64,000 nucleotides of DNA from Rhytidiadelphus loreus (lineage: Eukaryota > Streptophyta > Bryopsida > Hypnales > Hylocomiaceae): NCBI GenBank assembly GCA_947034895.1, contig OX344762.1, forward strand, positions 36,374,760 through 36,438,759, given 5' to 3'. The position numbers and the translations under genes were made by a program. The notes below the pieces were generated by a model. The model was not told the origin of the DNA. It was given only the letters and a program-made list of their open reading frames with translations, and did not search any database. Positions 45,933 through 59,396 of the stretch are shown here, piece by piece (positions within the stretch are counted from its first letter, which is position 1; every line of letters starts with the position of its first letter).

Positions 45933-47690
45933 AAAATTTCAATATGGAAAGATCTAATCAAGGAAGCTTGAAAGCGTTTGACAAGTATTACATGGGCCAA
46001 TGCATTTTAAAATCCTACTTACAAAAATGTATCAAACCATCATAGTTAGAATTTCTTGACCTAACCAATACAATATGACCCAACGAACTAACCAATAGGA
46101 AATTGAAGTCATGATCTTACAGTAATATCAAGCAACAGACTTGTCATGCAAGTAATGCAACTGCAAGGAGACCACCATATCCTAATGGAGCTAGAATGCT
46201 AGATCAATGTAGATTTTCACAATTTGAATCATACAAGAAATACAAGAGGTTGGTTTCAACTTTTACCTGGATACAAATGAATCACAAGTTTGTAGAAAAC
46301 AATTGCAGAAAAAAAAGATTGAACTCATCAAATTGTGAGACTTCTATACTTTTCCAAGCCTCCATTGTTGCTAGTTGCTACCACCAAATCTTACAGGCAC
46401 CATTGATTGTAAGTTTGCAACCCTAAATTTCACAAATCAATTGAAACAGATACACAATCAAGTTTGGATCCCATAGTAATAACAACGGTAACCCAACTCA
46501 TCTTGAATTGATTGTCTTCTATACAGGCGGCACCTCGGTATAGTAAATTTGAATTTCAAAGTTTAATAATCAATATCTAATACAAATTTAAAAAATCAAG
46601 GTAAATTGTGAATTTTTGATGTGATTGGCACTTTGGCAGTTTGGCACTTACTTGATGTTCTAAAACCACCTTCACTTGCCTTATTTTTCTTCTTTTAAAA
46701 AACTTAGAAGTCATTATATAATAATACTACATGTTCATTAGTCTTTATATATCAATATTTCTACAATTATTATAAGAGATGTATATAAAAATAATAAAGT
46801 ATTCTGCAGAATAATTATTAATAGTTACATACCACACTTAAATAAATATATATGGAAATTGATATAAAAGAAATAAACAAACATCTAGCAATTATATTAA
46901 CAATCTTCATAGAAATATAAAGAAGAAATGATTGGCAAATGAAAATAAAATATATTAGAAGCATGTTCTTTTTATACTAGTCCAATAGTCCAATACACAA
47001 AGTAATAATAGAAATGTTTTTATTTTTATTTTAGTAAATTCTATAATAAAAAATAGAAAACAATAATAGAAGTAAAAGTAAAAATATAAAAATAAAAATA
47101 TAGTAGTTAATACAAAAACCTTTGCTTTTAGTTAACATTGTTGAAAATAGGTGATATACTTTTATTAATGAAATTTTCAAAATCATGTCTATGGGAACCA
47201 AACCTTGAAAGAATTATCGGCTCCTAAATTGTTTGTACAAGAGACTAACATGGCGATTTTAGAGTATTGGATATTGAAGTAAAGACTAGGGCAAGCGAAA
47301 AGTTGTAATCCAATAGGTAAGTTTTGGCTATCTTGTTTGAAATGTGTGGCCATAATGAGAGAAGTATAGGCGATTATAGCCAAGAGCTTATCCAACTCAA
47401 TGGCAATGTGAGCTTTTAATATGAGGCCACATGGCTATATACAATTTGTGGAATAGTGAAATTAGGCGAAAAAATAAAATTTCTACCCCTTTAAATCATA
47501 TAGTCAAATCGAAGTACATTGAGAGTGGGTGAATTTTGGCAATTTTTCGCCACTAAAAAAAACGTTGAGGTGTACGTCATTTGTATAAGAAGGAGAATCC
47601 ATATGAGAGTTGCATCAAATTGAGATATTGTCATTTGTTTTCCGCATTAGATTTAGAATGTCGAACTGGAGGTTTTTTTTTTTAGTTTTA
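45933..47690. other. AT-rich intergenic stretch
   Basis: Very AT-rich, especially 46,560-47,130. No gene, RNA gene or clear repeat boundary seen. Confidence 0.5.
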
Positions 47691-47693
47691 AGA

Positions 47694-48119
47694 TGAAGAG
47701 CCTCAACCGCAGGTTGAATTTGAACTTTCATTGTCACAACTGCCGGATGAGCTACTTCTATCACGGGATTTGTCATTGCCATTTGTACTTCCACAAGATG
47801 AAGTTGGGCCTCCTCAACCGCCAAAGCAGCCTCGTATTGAGCAGTGATGGCACGGGAACCTTCAGCGGGATGCTCGTGCATTGGTAATCTTGTTACAAGT
47901 TGAACGTGTTGAACCCGGTAGCCGTGAAGTGACATTTGAAGGGTGTTTTGAGGGTCTAATCGACAACCAATACTATTGTATGGTCAAGTCAATCAAGGAA
48001 AGTCGTGGCTACCAACAATGGTAAGAGGGGCCGGTCAATCCCTTAACGAAGGCGGATCGTGCTAAATTTGTCGGTGTGACTATCAAACGCATTCTCAAAT
48101 TTTTGCAGATGGAGTGAAG
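47694..48119 (+). pseudogene. Unidentified coding remnant, about 141 codons, two in-frame stops
   Basis: One frame reads like protein throughout: an acidic, Pro/Gln/Leu-rich start (EPQPQVEFELSLSQLPDE), a basic middle, then VTFEGCFEGLIDNQYYCMVK and KFVGVTIKRILKFLQME before a final stop. It is interrupted by TGA near 47,848 and TAA near 48,030. Codon choice and composition differ from the AT-rich surroundings. I do not recognise the family; a decayed transposon ORF is the simplest idea. Confidence 0.5.
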
Positions 48120-49897
48120 TTTAGAGTGAAGTTTGTCTTGAAATTCTATTTTTTAACCTCTAATAGGCATTGGTTTGATGTTAGTGTTTATATCCATATT
48201 TGGAGTATTTTATAGAAATGATTTGTATGGTTATAGTTGTGAAAGAAAAATATGGATGCAGTTTGTCTTCTAGGTGGACTTTGAAGTGATTTTCCTTCTT
48301 AGTTAAAGATAAAGAAATTGTTGTGGGGCCAAATATGAAGGCCAATAGTTGCAAGTTAACCTTAGGAGCAAGTTAAGGGCTGATGTTCACTTGCTTATTT
48401 GGTAGAGAGTTGTTGATAAGGTAGAGGAAAAGGTGGACACTATTCATCTTCTCTCTCGTTATAGTTTGGAAGGACCCAAATGTTTGGAGGTTTATTGTGT
48501 ATGAAGTTTTACAAAATTTAAAATGAAAATTGGTGAAATTTGAAATCATATTGTTGTCTTTTCAAAACATCCTCCCTTGCTTAATTTGAAGTTGTGAATT
48601 GAAATTTGTGCTAGTTCAAGTGGAGGAAGGTCTGTTGCCTCCCGATTGAAGGGGCAGAGATTTTGACTGACCATAAAAGATGGACAGGTCTTTAGTTTTC
48701 AATTAAACTTAGAAAGGATGTAGGAAATTTTATGAGCTTTCTATGAAGTTATAATTCGATGTATTTGGAGCATTTATGAGTAAATTGTGAGTGTGGAAGT
48801 GAAGGAGGGTCTGCTACCCTCAAACTTTGAGGCCAAAACTTTGAGTGTCCATAAAAGATGGACAGAGTGTTGGTTTGAGTTGAGTTTTGAAGGAGGAGGA
48901 GTGATTTGTGTAGGCTTTTCAAAAAGTTATTACACATCTCATTTGAGTTTGTAGAGCATCTGTGGCACTAAGCCAAAGTTTGATCATAGAATAGGAGTTG
49001 GAGTTGAAGGAGATTTGAAGAGAGTTTGAAGATATTTGAAGATTCAACACTTAAAGACAAGAAGATTGAAGCTTGTGGCTTGTTATTCCTAGACGATTTT
49101 GGAGGCTCGTTGTGTTTTTATTGTTATTCCTAGCTGGTTTTAGAGGTTTGTTGTTGTCATTTTTGCATTGTAAACGTTGTTGCAGGTTATGTGGGTATCC
49201 AATAGTAGTCCCGTTTTATGTTTGTGGCAACGAAGTGGGATTGATCACCCACATGGTCGAGCTTTTATGTTGTTTTCACTGGTGAAAAGCGTTTCCTGGT
49301 CACCATGGGTTTGAGGTTTAGGATCCAATTTTTCGAACGGCCAATTCGTGAATTGGCCGTCCCGTTCTACCCGTCCGAGGCCTTGTTTCTTATCACACAC
49401 CTTTACCATTATCCCTATAGAGATACTATAGAATAGGCCAACAGGGACAAGTTTGAAGACAAAAGAATTGAAGACAGAAGACGAAAGATTGAAGATTAGA
49501 AGATTCGATTGAGCTTCATAGCGGACTATTCCCAGTCGCAGCCAAACATCCTGCATATTCCCAGAGCGCGCTCCTCTCTATTCGACAGCGTGTGATGTTT
49601 GAGGTCTTTGAATCACATCTTGGAGTTGAAATAAAAGTAACCTGAAAACTTACTGTCACCAAAACATTTTATGTTTGTGAAAATTGGTTTTAATACAAAA
49701 ATATGTTCCAAAATTCAAATTCAAAATAGTTCCACTTTGGTAGATTAGTGTCACTCACATAATTATGGCAAATCATTGTATTAACACAGAATACATGGAC
49801 TAAAATGATTACAATGATATGAGATGGAATCACAAAGAAAAATGTTTACAAAGCTAATGATAAAAGACTTTTGCACTCATCCAAGCAAACCTCCTCT
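48120..49897. other. Non-coding stretch with a diverged duplication and a small hairpin
   Basis: Segments 48,618-48,780 and 48,800-48,965 are diverged tandem copies (shared CCATAAAAGATGGACAG and GAGCAT). Around 49,338-49,362 ACGGCCAATTC and its inverse are separated by three bases, a compact hairpin. No gene recognised. Confidence 0.5.
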
Positions 49898-52050
49898 CTA
49901 TGTGTAGATGTGGACATCATCCAAGGCGGATACTCCAGGCAACACCTTACCTTTCCAAAGCTCCAAACAAGCCCCCCTATGGTCGAAATGTGTCTTATTT
50001 GCTCTCTTAGTCTAGCCTTCTCCATGGCGGCCAATTAAGTCGCCTTTTCTCACAATGGTGATGGGGTCACCCTTTGTGAGGTGCACCAACGTCTTTGCCA
50101 AGGAGTATGTGCCCAACAAAAACTTCTTGAACTTGAACACCCCGTTTGCAACCCCAAATTACAACGTAATCAGCATTAATACTCTATCATGCTTGTAGGG
50201 GTTGATTATCCCGCTTGTGAAAAGAACTATCCAACATCCTACAACGTGGAAACTAAGAATAAACGACACAGCATTGACAAAATGCCCAACACACACACAT
50301 TGTACCAGTTGGAAGTATTTTAAAGTCTCCTAGAAGTCAACTGTTTGGGACCGATGTTGAGGCCCATCCATCCTGAAGTCACAGTGCAAAACACCCACAG
50401 TCAATTACGCACCTTCAAAAAAAGTTATTGTTTGCAATTGCAACATCCACTCTGAAGGAAAACATTAACCTTGTTTTACATCCATTGCCTACAAATGAAT
50501 TCAGAATGCATCCCCCCACCTACTATTCCACTTAAACAAGAATGGTTGTATTATTTACAAGCGCAACTGCAACTTTGGAATCATAAGTCCCAGCCCAAAT
50601 CCACTCGTCCACACCGTTTGATCTGAATTGAGAATGCAATTACAAGTGCCCTCACCTTTCGGGAATCTTCAACAAGTTGCAAATCTGCACTTCCGCGTTC
50701 ATAGTAAACTTATTTGCCGCCAACATGTCCACCAACTATGTGAGCTCCACACTCTCCTTCTTTGACAACTCCACCAGGCCCTTCGATCTTATCATCTTCC
50801 ACCACCGAAGACCCCACGCTTTTGCCGTCCATCTTGGAAAACTTAAATATCATGTTGCCCGTCCAAGACCACCTTGTCGCACATGTTCATCAACGACTCA
50901 CATTGCAACACTAGAGGTAAGCGGATATAACATTATATTCAAGCACGATGGAGGAAATTGCTCACAATGGCCACAAAAGGCTTTGTGGACTTCTGCTCCA
51001 CATCCGCCAGGTATGCCAAGTGAACTCCTTCTCTAGCATGAGACCCATCAACCAAGAAGACAAGTAATCGGTGATTCTAGCAGTGGAGGTGAGCGCTCGG
51101 TGTGTCGTTCTAAAAGCGTCAAGCACAAAGAAGTTGACATTCTTCGACAACTTCTTTGAAAACTCAATGTCTTTCTTCTCCTCCTTGTAGAATTACACAC
51201 TCTCCAAGACTCCAATAGCAAAACCTCTCCTTCTTGCAATCTCACACAGGTTTCCTCGCAACATCCATTCGAGTATACTATTTGGGCACTATACATGCAT
51301 GAATGGAACCACAAATCGGTGTCATACTACATCTCCTTCCAAATCAGTCACCATCACATCGCACAAGAAATGGAAATTACAAAGAACTCACCTTCAATGC
51401 CGCAATCTTTGACTTCACTTCCTCACAATTGCAGTCGAATGCAAACTCTATGGTTTGCCCCAGAAACTCTGACAACCTCTCTGCGCATTCACAAAGCAAT
51501 CCCCGCCTTTGTGAGATATTAGCGCAGCTAGTCAATTGACCACTACTCTCCAGCATCACTCGCACATGCATGCTTACATCACTCCAATCACATTCAAGAT
51601 TTTTTGTATTGTCGCGATTGTTGATCGGTTGTGCAAATGGACTACGATTTTAGCATTCTTCTTTAACACAAAACCTCAATTTTCATGATCCCAAACATTC
51701 CACTTCCACCTTCAAATTCGCACAAGGGGATCCATTACCGTATCCATCCCCGTATCTGTCATTGCAAACCCTGCAAACCCATCTACGGTATGGTGGTGGC
51801 TTGATTCCAGTAAAACCTTCTTCACAATGTGCATCCCAATCTCCCACAACTATTCCAAAGCGATCAAAATTACTTAAATGGTCGTTCCCTTGGCTCCCAC
51901 AACACTTCAAGACGCAGGAACTAATTAGCAAAGTTCGGAAATCAGGTACGCGCGACAAGCTTGAGGTTGAATTTCTCTTGGGCCCTTCCTTGGGACGCCC
52001 CAAGTGGCTAGCCAACAACATTTTTGCGCTGGCGCTTTCATCAAGTATTG
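49898..52050 (-). pseudogene. Phosphoglycerate kinase pseudogene with introns
   Basis: Pieces of PGK appear in the right order on the minus strand. They are SHLGRPKEGPK (about 51,990), RLSEFLG and CEEVKSKIAALK (about 51,470-51,390), LQEGEVLLLES and FYKEEKKD (about 51,230-51,170), LDAFRTTHRALTS (about 51,125), LMGLMLEKE (about 51,040), MIFKFSKMDGKSVGSSVVEDDK (in part, about 50,850), MLAANKF (about 50,720), GVFKFKKFLLGT (about 50,140), MAAMEKARLREQIRHIS (about 50,030) and GKVLPGVSALDD (about 49,930). Good 5' splice sites follow IAALK (GTGAGT) and KIPER (GTGAGG), so it derives from genomic DNA, not from a retrotransposed mRNA. Several frameshifts and stops, and loss of the N-terminal part, where the repeat block begins at about 52,070, make it non-functional as a glycolytic or Calvin-cycle enzyme. 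Several copied active-site Gly and Arg residues are also changed. Confidence 0.82.
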
Positions 52051-52069
52051 GACGGTGGACAATAACATC

Positions 52070-55040
52070 AGATGTACAATACACAATCAGAACGTGAGAG
52101 TTTATGAGAGCTTAGTATTGATTTTGATACACTTAGAGACAATACTTTGAAACATATACCTTTTTATACAATGTCCAAATAATGCACGCTAAAGTGCTTT
52201 GGAATTTTCTTTCACTTACCAATAAGATCCAATAAAAATAATTTTGTTTATTGATAGTAGCTATGTTCAATTGTAATTAGAGTCAAGAATAGAGGCAAAT
52301 ACTTTAGTAATACAAATTATCATCCACTTCCACCCCATGGGAACTAAATGCTTTTTTTTGGTGATTTTTCAAACATGATAGTCAAATATAGTAGTAGAAT
52401 GCTTTCTTGATTAGACTAAGATCTGTAAACTAGTTGTGGGTCTTAAAAGCTTAGTCTAATCAACAAACATTCTACTAGTGATACTTCTAGTCTATATGCT
52501 ATAAACTTTTGATTATGAAATAAGACAATTAGGAAATAATCTCACTTGATCAATGATATGTGAAATTAACCCCACTATTGTATAGTAGATTCAAAGGTAT
52601 TTAGAGATGAAATGTACAATGACTAATGGATAATGAGTATTGCACTAGCTAGTGGAGAGAGCAACTTTGAATGACACTTGGAACAACATGGGGATGTACA
52701 TGACAATCACTATACAAAAAGTCATGCAATCCCACTTCAAGATTAGATTTTTTTTAAATTAGAAAATTGGAATCATTGTACCAAATTTGAACATGCAACA
52801 ATATACAAAACACACTTAAAGTGTTTATCACTTTTGATTAAGAACTATGTCTTTTTACTTTTTTGAATATTGCACTTTGGAGGCCATTTTTCAATAGAAG
52901 ATTGGCATATTTTTTACTGCACATGATAGTCTAAATTCTTCAGGGTTGCCTATCCTAACATGACTTGGAGATTTCACACCATGATGTCATATGATGTCAT
53001 GATGTATCATGACACATCATGATTATGTCAAGATTCTATTTAAATCTTGACAACCCTAATCCTAAACTCTAAATTTTTTTAAATTTAGGACTTTTTTTCA
53101 CTATTTTTTTACAATCATGGATGAAAAATCAAATGTATCACTACTACTTAACATGCTAGTATGGTCAATTTTGTTAAAATGGCGGTATTCCGCATGCCAT
53201 TTTAATGGAATATCTTCTACAAAAGAGAATAAGTGTACCGCGATAGGGTCATACATGTGCCAATTTTATGCCTAGCACATTCAAATCACTCCTAGTTTAC
53301 ACATTTCCACTCTCCTCGGACAATTTTTCCATTGTTTTTATTCTTTTAGTGGTTTCATTTTGTGCCATTTTTATGGAATACCGCCATTTTAACAAAATTG
53401 ACCATTAGTCTAATTTATGTTATTTGTAGAGAATTTCATGATATTCCACCCACATATTTAGAATACTCCATCATGACAGACTTTGGGGTCATGTCTCTTC
53501 AGACGTTGTGAAGTGACGTGACTTAGACAACCTTAAAACTCTTAGTACTAAAAGCAATTTTGTAAAAAATTAGATTCAACAAATGCTTAAAATATAATTA
53601 TATTGCAAGATTTTTCTTTTTAGAATTTTTGAAAAAAATTCCAAAAAAACTTCATCCATTTTTAGAATTATTTTGCTCTAAACCACCCCTATACACACTA
53701 CAATGAGAATGGCAAGAAAAAATTGGTACTTTGGTTGACTTTATTCCTACATCCAATCTTGATAAGGTGGGTGCACCCCAAACTACCATTTTTTGCTACT
53801 ATACCTAATTACTATTATTAAATTGGTCAAAATTTCATATTTTTCATTGGCAAGTGAAAGGAGGTTACAACTCCCAAAGAACATGACATTTGGATATCAT
53901 ATGCAAAAATTATGAAGGAACAAAGTGTGGTTCTAAAATAATTTAATTTCTTCCACATAAATACATAATTGATTTTGGAAATGTACATAGAGTGAAGATG
54001 GTAGTTTAGGGTAAGTGGCGCATTTTTGGATGCCCACCTTAGCTACATTCAACTTGCCTTTATTAATGAAAGTTGTACATTGAGGCCCCAACAAATAACT
54101 TGTTTTATATTTTCATTTTCATGGATTCCCCATCAAAAACTATCTCTTTTTGCATTTTGAAAATATCAACAAAATAATATCCCTTGAAATTTGATCAAGA
54201 ACTTCTCCTCATTGACAAACATTGAGGTAAAGCAACCTATGAGAGGTAGAATGATTGGTTTGTCCTCTTGGCATTGTTGAATTTTAAAAAAAATTCATAT
54301 AAAGACAAATGTGAAAAATGCAAAGAGGAATTGAATTTTTTTTTTTGATAAAGTATGAATTTGTTACAAATTTTTGAAATGTACCCACCAATTGGCCCAA
54401 ACCAACAACAAAATGTATCCATAATAGTCATTTTACTCACCAAAAGTAATCTCAATATTTCCTAACATAGACACAATATGAGGGCCTAAAGAAGTCACTT
54501 CTTGTGATGTATTTGCACTCAAAAAGTGGAAGTTCCTATTATGGTCCTCACCATCACTCAAGACATTTAGTGTGGCCACTAATTCAACCTAATATAGCCC
54601 AAATCTTATTTATTGAAAAACATTTGTTATGGATTGATGCAAGATAATAATGAAGTCTTCCCTAGGTGTATGTCATGGGTTGTTTGCCTATGATCCCGCC
54701 TATGATAGATTGGTTTACATTAACTCATAGTATAGTCTATAGTATTTTAAGGATACAGATTGAAAATTGTTTCTTGGTTCAATATGTTGGTAATAAATTG
54801 TATTGTGTCACTTCCTCTGGGTTGCATGAATATGTGAATAATGAGGTCTGTAAAAGGATGTCATTTTTGGACTTCACCTATGTTACTACCAAATCATTTA
54901 ATTTTTCTATATACATGTGACTAATTAATCAGCCCTTTAGTTGTTTAGCATGGATTGTCTTCTATCAAAACTTTAGATTAATTACTCTCAATCACTTTCA
55001 TCCAAAATTTATAAACTTACAGTGATTGAGGGGTCACACT
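52070..55040. repeat. Repeat block B (paralogue of 9.6-10.0 and 30.1-35.3 kb)
   Basis: Collinear but diverged copy of the DNA around the nested insertions in block A. It keeps empty sites at 52,443-52,446 (TTAA), 52,491-52,493 (TCT) and 53,587-53,590 (TTAA). Relative to block A it has an extra segment of about 600 bp at 52,930-53,540. No gene. Confidence 0.82.
53163..53403. mobile_element. MITE with 30-bp perfect inverted ends
   Basis: TGGTCAATTTTGTTAAAATG at 53,163 continues to 53,192 and recurs inverted at 53,374-53,403. The 241-bp element is non-coding. The flanks (TAGTA on the left, TTAGT on the right) give no clear target duplication, so the superfamily is open. Confidence 0.7.
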
Positions 55041-55041
55041 T

Positions 55042-56424
55042 TAGGGGTAGTTACACCTTCTCCAAACCCAAATTTTTTATGAGGAATGTGAAGTTGAGGA
55101 GAGAAAAGAAGAGCCAATTAGGAAGTAGAAATCATGAAGAGGGTGTTAAACCCCTTTTTTGTTGTCTAGAGAATGAGAGTGGAGAATTGAAAAACACCCT
55201 GCAACACGGAACACAAGATGAAGGCATTGAATGCAGAGCTACATTGTAGAACACAAGATGAAGTGCACAACTCAAGCATCATCACTAGAAATGTGGCACA
55301 AGGGAATATACTTAACCCCTAAACGTCAAAGACTGTTTTCACCAAAAACGCTCCAAAACTGCCCTTGCATTTACAAACACCAAATTTTTAGATGAAAACA
55401 TTTTTGGACACATGTAACCATAGGATCTTGTAATAAAATAGTTTGAAAAGATGTGGAAAAAATTTCAGAATTTTTCACTGTGTAGATTCCAAGATATCAA
55501 CGTTTGAAGTAACAAAAATCTTTTTTTTGGTCTTATGAAAACACAGGCAGCTTCACTTCACAAGGTCACATTTGTATGAAAAAATGTCCAAAATTTTGTT
55601 TACTCTTTGGATTCATTCCTCAAGTCAAGTTGGCTACATGATTGAAATTTTTTAGATAATTTGAAATTGCACAACATATAGAAAAAAAATAGTATGTAGA
55701 AAGAATAAGATAAAGATTCAAAATACTAAATTGTTTACAATTTAATTATGGAATTGAAAAATGCCTATCCCAATTGTTTTAATGTTTTTATAAAAAATTT
55801 ACACCTAATGTTTTTATTTTTTTCCAAAAATATTAAAAATAGAGCTAAATAAAGGACTTCAAATTTTATTTTAGAGTACAGATTCCATAACTACCCACAA
55901 ACTAACCCAAACTAAAATTCCTCATAACTTTCATCTCATTAATCAAAATTGAATGATTCAAAGCTTACCACATGTATATAAATTTAGAGAATCAATTTCA
56001 ATTTTCAATTTAAAAAAAAAGTGATTTTCAAAGAAGTTTTTTTTCCTGCTCAGGCTGCCCACCGAACACTGAAAATTACATATCATGCAATAATTTTTAA
56101 ACCATGTAGTCAAAAGTTATGAAAATTGTTGTGCCTTAAAGCTACTCCTTGGGCACACATTGTGTGAAATTTTCAAAGAAAAAAAATAAAATCCCATCTG
56201 TAGTGAGCTACCCGAAATCGCTATATTGCCAAAAACGTTGTTTGGATATTTAGGGGTTAAATGGCAAAGTCTTGTTCACGCCCATTATTAACCTTTGGAG
56301 GAGAATAATGGACGTGGAGAAGATGTGATTGAACAAGAATATTCTTCCAACAGGATGCCAATTGGGAGCCGCCACCTCTTGATTCTCTAAAGAATGGTCG
56401 TGGAGTGAAGGTGTGACTGTCCCT
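55042..56424. mobile_element. AGGGGTAGT-ended MITE split by a TTAA element
   Basis: The left end AGGGGTAGTTACACCTTCTCC (first 20 considered) at about 55,042 and the right end, inverse AGGGACAGTCACACCTTC, at about 56,424 match the 431-bp element at 60,765-61,195. The TTAA element 55,312-56,260 lies inside. Boundaries are approximate, and no exact target duplication is seen. Confidence 0.55.
55312..56260. mobile_element. piggyBac-like TTAA element, 0.94 kb
   Basis: TTAA then CCCCTAAACGTC at 55,312; TTTAGGGG then TTAA ends at 56,260. The interior is collinear with the host element of the 18.5-kb transposon (for example GGATCTTGTA near 55,425 and TTCAAAGCTTACCA near 55,962) and serves as a comparison for its uninterrupted form. 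Non-coding. Confidence 0.82.
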
Positions 56425-56807
56425 ATTTAAACTCGCTCACTGGCTACTAGAATTTTGTAGTAAGGTAGAATTGCATAATACCACCATCCACCCAATTTTG
56501 TTGCCTACGAGATCCTCCCAATTGTGTCAGTGGTCCATCTATTACCACATAGATTTGCTACCCTTTATCATGATGGCAATGCACTTGGGGAGCGGACACA
56601 TCAGCCCACGCTTTAACAAGGGTCTATTCACAGTTCAACATTTTAGCTTTGAAAATAATAGAAAATTCACTTCTTGTCGGAATGTCTTCATTTTTTTTGC
56701 AATTGACTTCTCTCAAACTTTTCTATCTTTGAAAAATATGTGAGGTGACAAATAGCTTCTCCAAAATACCTAGATAGCAAATATGTGAGGTAATGGGCAG
56801 TTCTACA
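56425..56807. other. Short non-coding interval
   Basis: No gene. The open frame at 56,471-56,743 has no recognisable feature. Confidence 0.4.
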
Positions 56808-58245
56808 TTAATCCTTCACCGCCCAAGGGGACCAAAAGTGTCCTCACACAGTCTAGTAGTCAACTTCAAAATGCTGTAACTTTTGCATCTAATGTCCAAA
56901 CACAATAAAACTTAACGGAGAAGTTGTGCATACTAGTCTATTTTTTGTGGTAAAATTTTCAAATCTATCCAAGATGTTCAGAGTTTTTGAAAGCCATTCA
57001 AAGTTTGCAAGTTCAATTTGAGTTCACCACATTGCATTGAAATGGCTGAAACTTTGGAGGCTTGTATCTTTTTCATCAAAAGTTAGTTTTCAATAAAATT
57101 TGTTGGGTTTTGTTCCCCATAAAGTCTATTTATTGTAGTAAAATTTTCATGTCAATCCAAATTGTTTTGAATGCCTGAGAACAATTCGAAGTTCAAAATC
57201 CAAACATTTTTGCATTAAGGTAAACCAGCTCATTACCATTTGTTTTCCAACTTAGTTAGTAGACTAGTCCAATTCCGTCACCTAACTTTGGGTCCAATTC
57301 CATCCAAAAAACATCCAAATCCATTCTTCTTATGACAAAAATTAAAGTGTTCTATGATAAAATCTGATTTTTTATGACAACGAGGGATAATGTGTCACCC
57401 CATTAATGATGAATATTTTGTACTTGACTGGGCAGTTATGGGTTCATTAGAGAACGTTTATGACTATAGTCTATTGGCAGTTTTGTAATTTTAGGGCATA
57501 CCACTTCAAAAATTCACAGAAATTACAATTTTAATCAAAAAATTATAACTCCACTTGGGTTTGATTCTTGAAACAAGCGCACATCTCTGAAAAATATGTG
57601 CCCCTCTTAGAATTGGCCCCAAGATACTCAGATTGCAAACCAAGGTGGTGATAGGGAGTTCTACCTTACAATGACAATGAACTTTGGCGGCTTATAACTT
57701 CTTCATACAGGGTTTGTTTTCAATAATTTTTGTTGAAAAAGTTGTGCATATTAGTCTACTTTGTGTGGTTAGAATTTCATATCAATCCAAGAAGTTAAGG
57801 TTGACTGAGAAGCATTTTAGTAGAGGTAGGTTCAGTCATGGATGTGTTTTTTTGCTACTTTTTTTAGTGTTTTTTGACATTTCAAAACAACTTTGCAAAC
57901 GCAATGAGTCAATTGAATGATTTTTTTTCCCACCTAAGTGTTTTTCTTTTGGTTTTGAATCACTTTGTAGTTTAAAGTTTTTTCATTTGAGTAGGTTTAC
58001 AAATCAAATTTCACCTCCATATGTGTTTTTAGGATAATTTCAGCATTTTTTTGAACACTAAAACATTATAATCTTTCAATCTATGCAGTCAAATGACCCC
58101 AAATTTGATTAACACCATCTACAACATGCACACTATAGAATTGTACGGTTGAGATTTTCATACCTTACTCACATTTAAACTTATAACATTTGAGAAGCAA
58201 GATTTTTTTTTGACATGGTTAAGCCTTGGGGCGGTGAGGGGTTAA
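56808..58245. mobile_element. Possible second type of TTAA element (CACCGCCC ends)
   Basis: TTAA then TCCTTCACCGCCCAAGG at 56,808 and the inverse, CCTTGGGGCGGTGAGGGG then TTAA, ending 58,245. Block A has a single TTAA before CTTGAGTTCT at about 35,690, consistent with an empty site on the right side. Interior about 1.43 kb, non-coding, with an internal duplication of the left-flank motif near 57,600-57,660 that makes the left boundary less certain. Confidence 0.6.
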
Positions 58246-59040
58246 CTTGAGTTCTGCTCCCCTAAGTGCTATAACCTGGCCCAGACAGGTACACGTGCCC
58301 TACCTTGTGTGAAAAAAGTTCTCCGTACATGTATCGTAGTCTCCCTCATCTGCAATTGTAATACTGAACCAAGGATTTCAAGAGGAGCTTTACGTACTTT
58401 ACTGCACGTTCCATTTGATATCCTATCTGCTTTCAGTCAATTTTGCATCACAGATTCATATCTGATTGTATGTTATACATAACCAGGCAATAGTCAGCCT
58501 CTGCATGCTTGGAAAGTATCAGTATGCTTTCAGCTAGAAGGGACTTCCCAATTCATTTAAGGATTGGGGTTGGATGAGGAGCCGTACAAGACAATTTTGT
58601 TCACTGTAGGAGGGTCCTCTTTTCATGAATGCTTCCCAAAAGTGATCACGTGTTTGGAAACATTTCAAAGAATGAATGAATCGTGGAGAGAAAAGGAAAC
58701 GAATCAACTGGCAAGTAGAGACCTTATTTGTAATGCTATGTGTAATATTGTAAAGTGAAACCTCTCATAATGCAAATTCCCTACTTGCATAACTAATTGT
58801 AGTTCTTTATTTGCATACTCCTTAATTATGTGCATACAATCAAATACAATTATTGTACAACATGAGCATGTTTAAATAATTGGCCTTTGCCACTAGAGCT
58901 TCTCTATATATTGTAGCTAGCTAATAACTACTTTCCACCATTCCCATGCAGTAAGGGAAGTTTGATTGTACATACTTTAAGGAAATTCCATCCAAAATAG
59001 TGTCTCAACAAGTTGCAAGAGATTTTGAAAATTTTGGGTG
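58246..59040. repeat. Repeat block B, right part (paralogue of about 36.1-36.4 kb)
   Basis: 58,360-58,640 aligns with 36,110-36,370 (CCAAGGATTTCA, GATTGGGGTTGG, AGACAATTTTGTTCACT). The rest is non-coding. Confidence 0.65.
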
Positions 59041-59396
59041 TACACTTGATCACTTTTCTAACTACAATAAGAAAATCACTTTTCTTTTGCTGCTATTACA
59101 ATTGCAATTTAGAGTGGCATACTTTCTACAAGCCTCCTACAATCATCTAAAGTGATAGAATATAAAACTTCTATTTTTTTTATCCTATAATTCTATCATT
59201 CCCTTTGGAGGTTTCTTATATTGATTCAAATTGTCATTTAAGAATTGTCCACAAATGTTTAATGGATTCAAATTGGGGGATTGAATTGACCATTGCAAGG
59301 TAGAAGAGTGAAACATAACCTTGAGAACCATTCTTCAAGAATCTTTGTTGTATGTACAAGGGCATTATCTTGTTGAAATATGACACGAGAAGGGTC

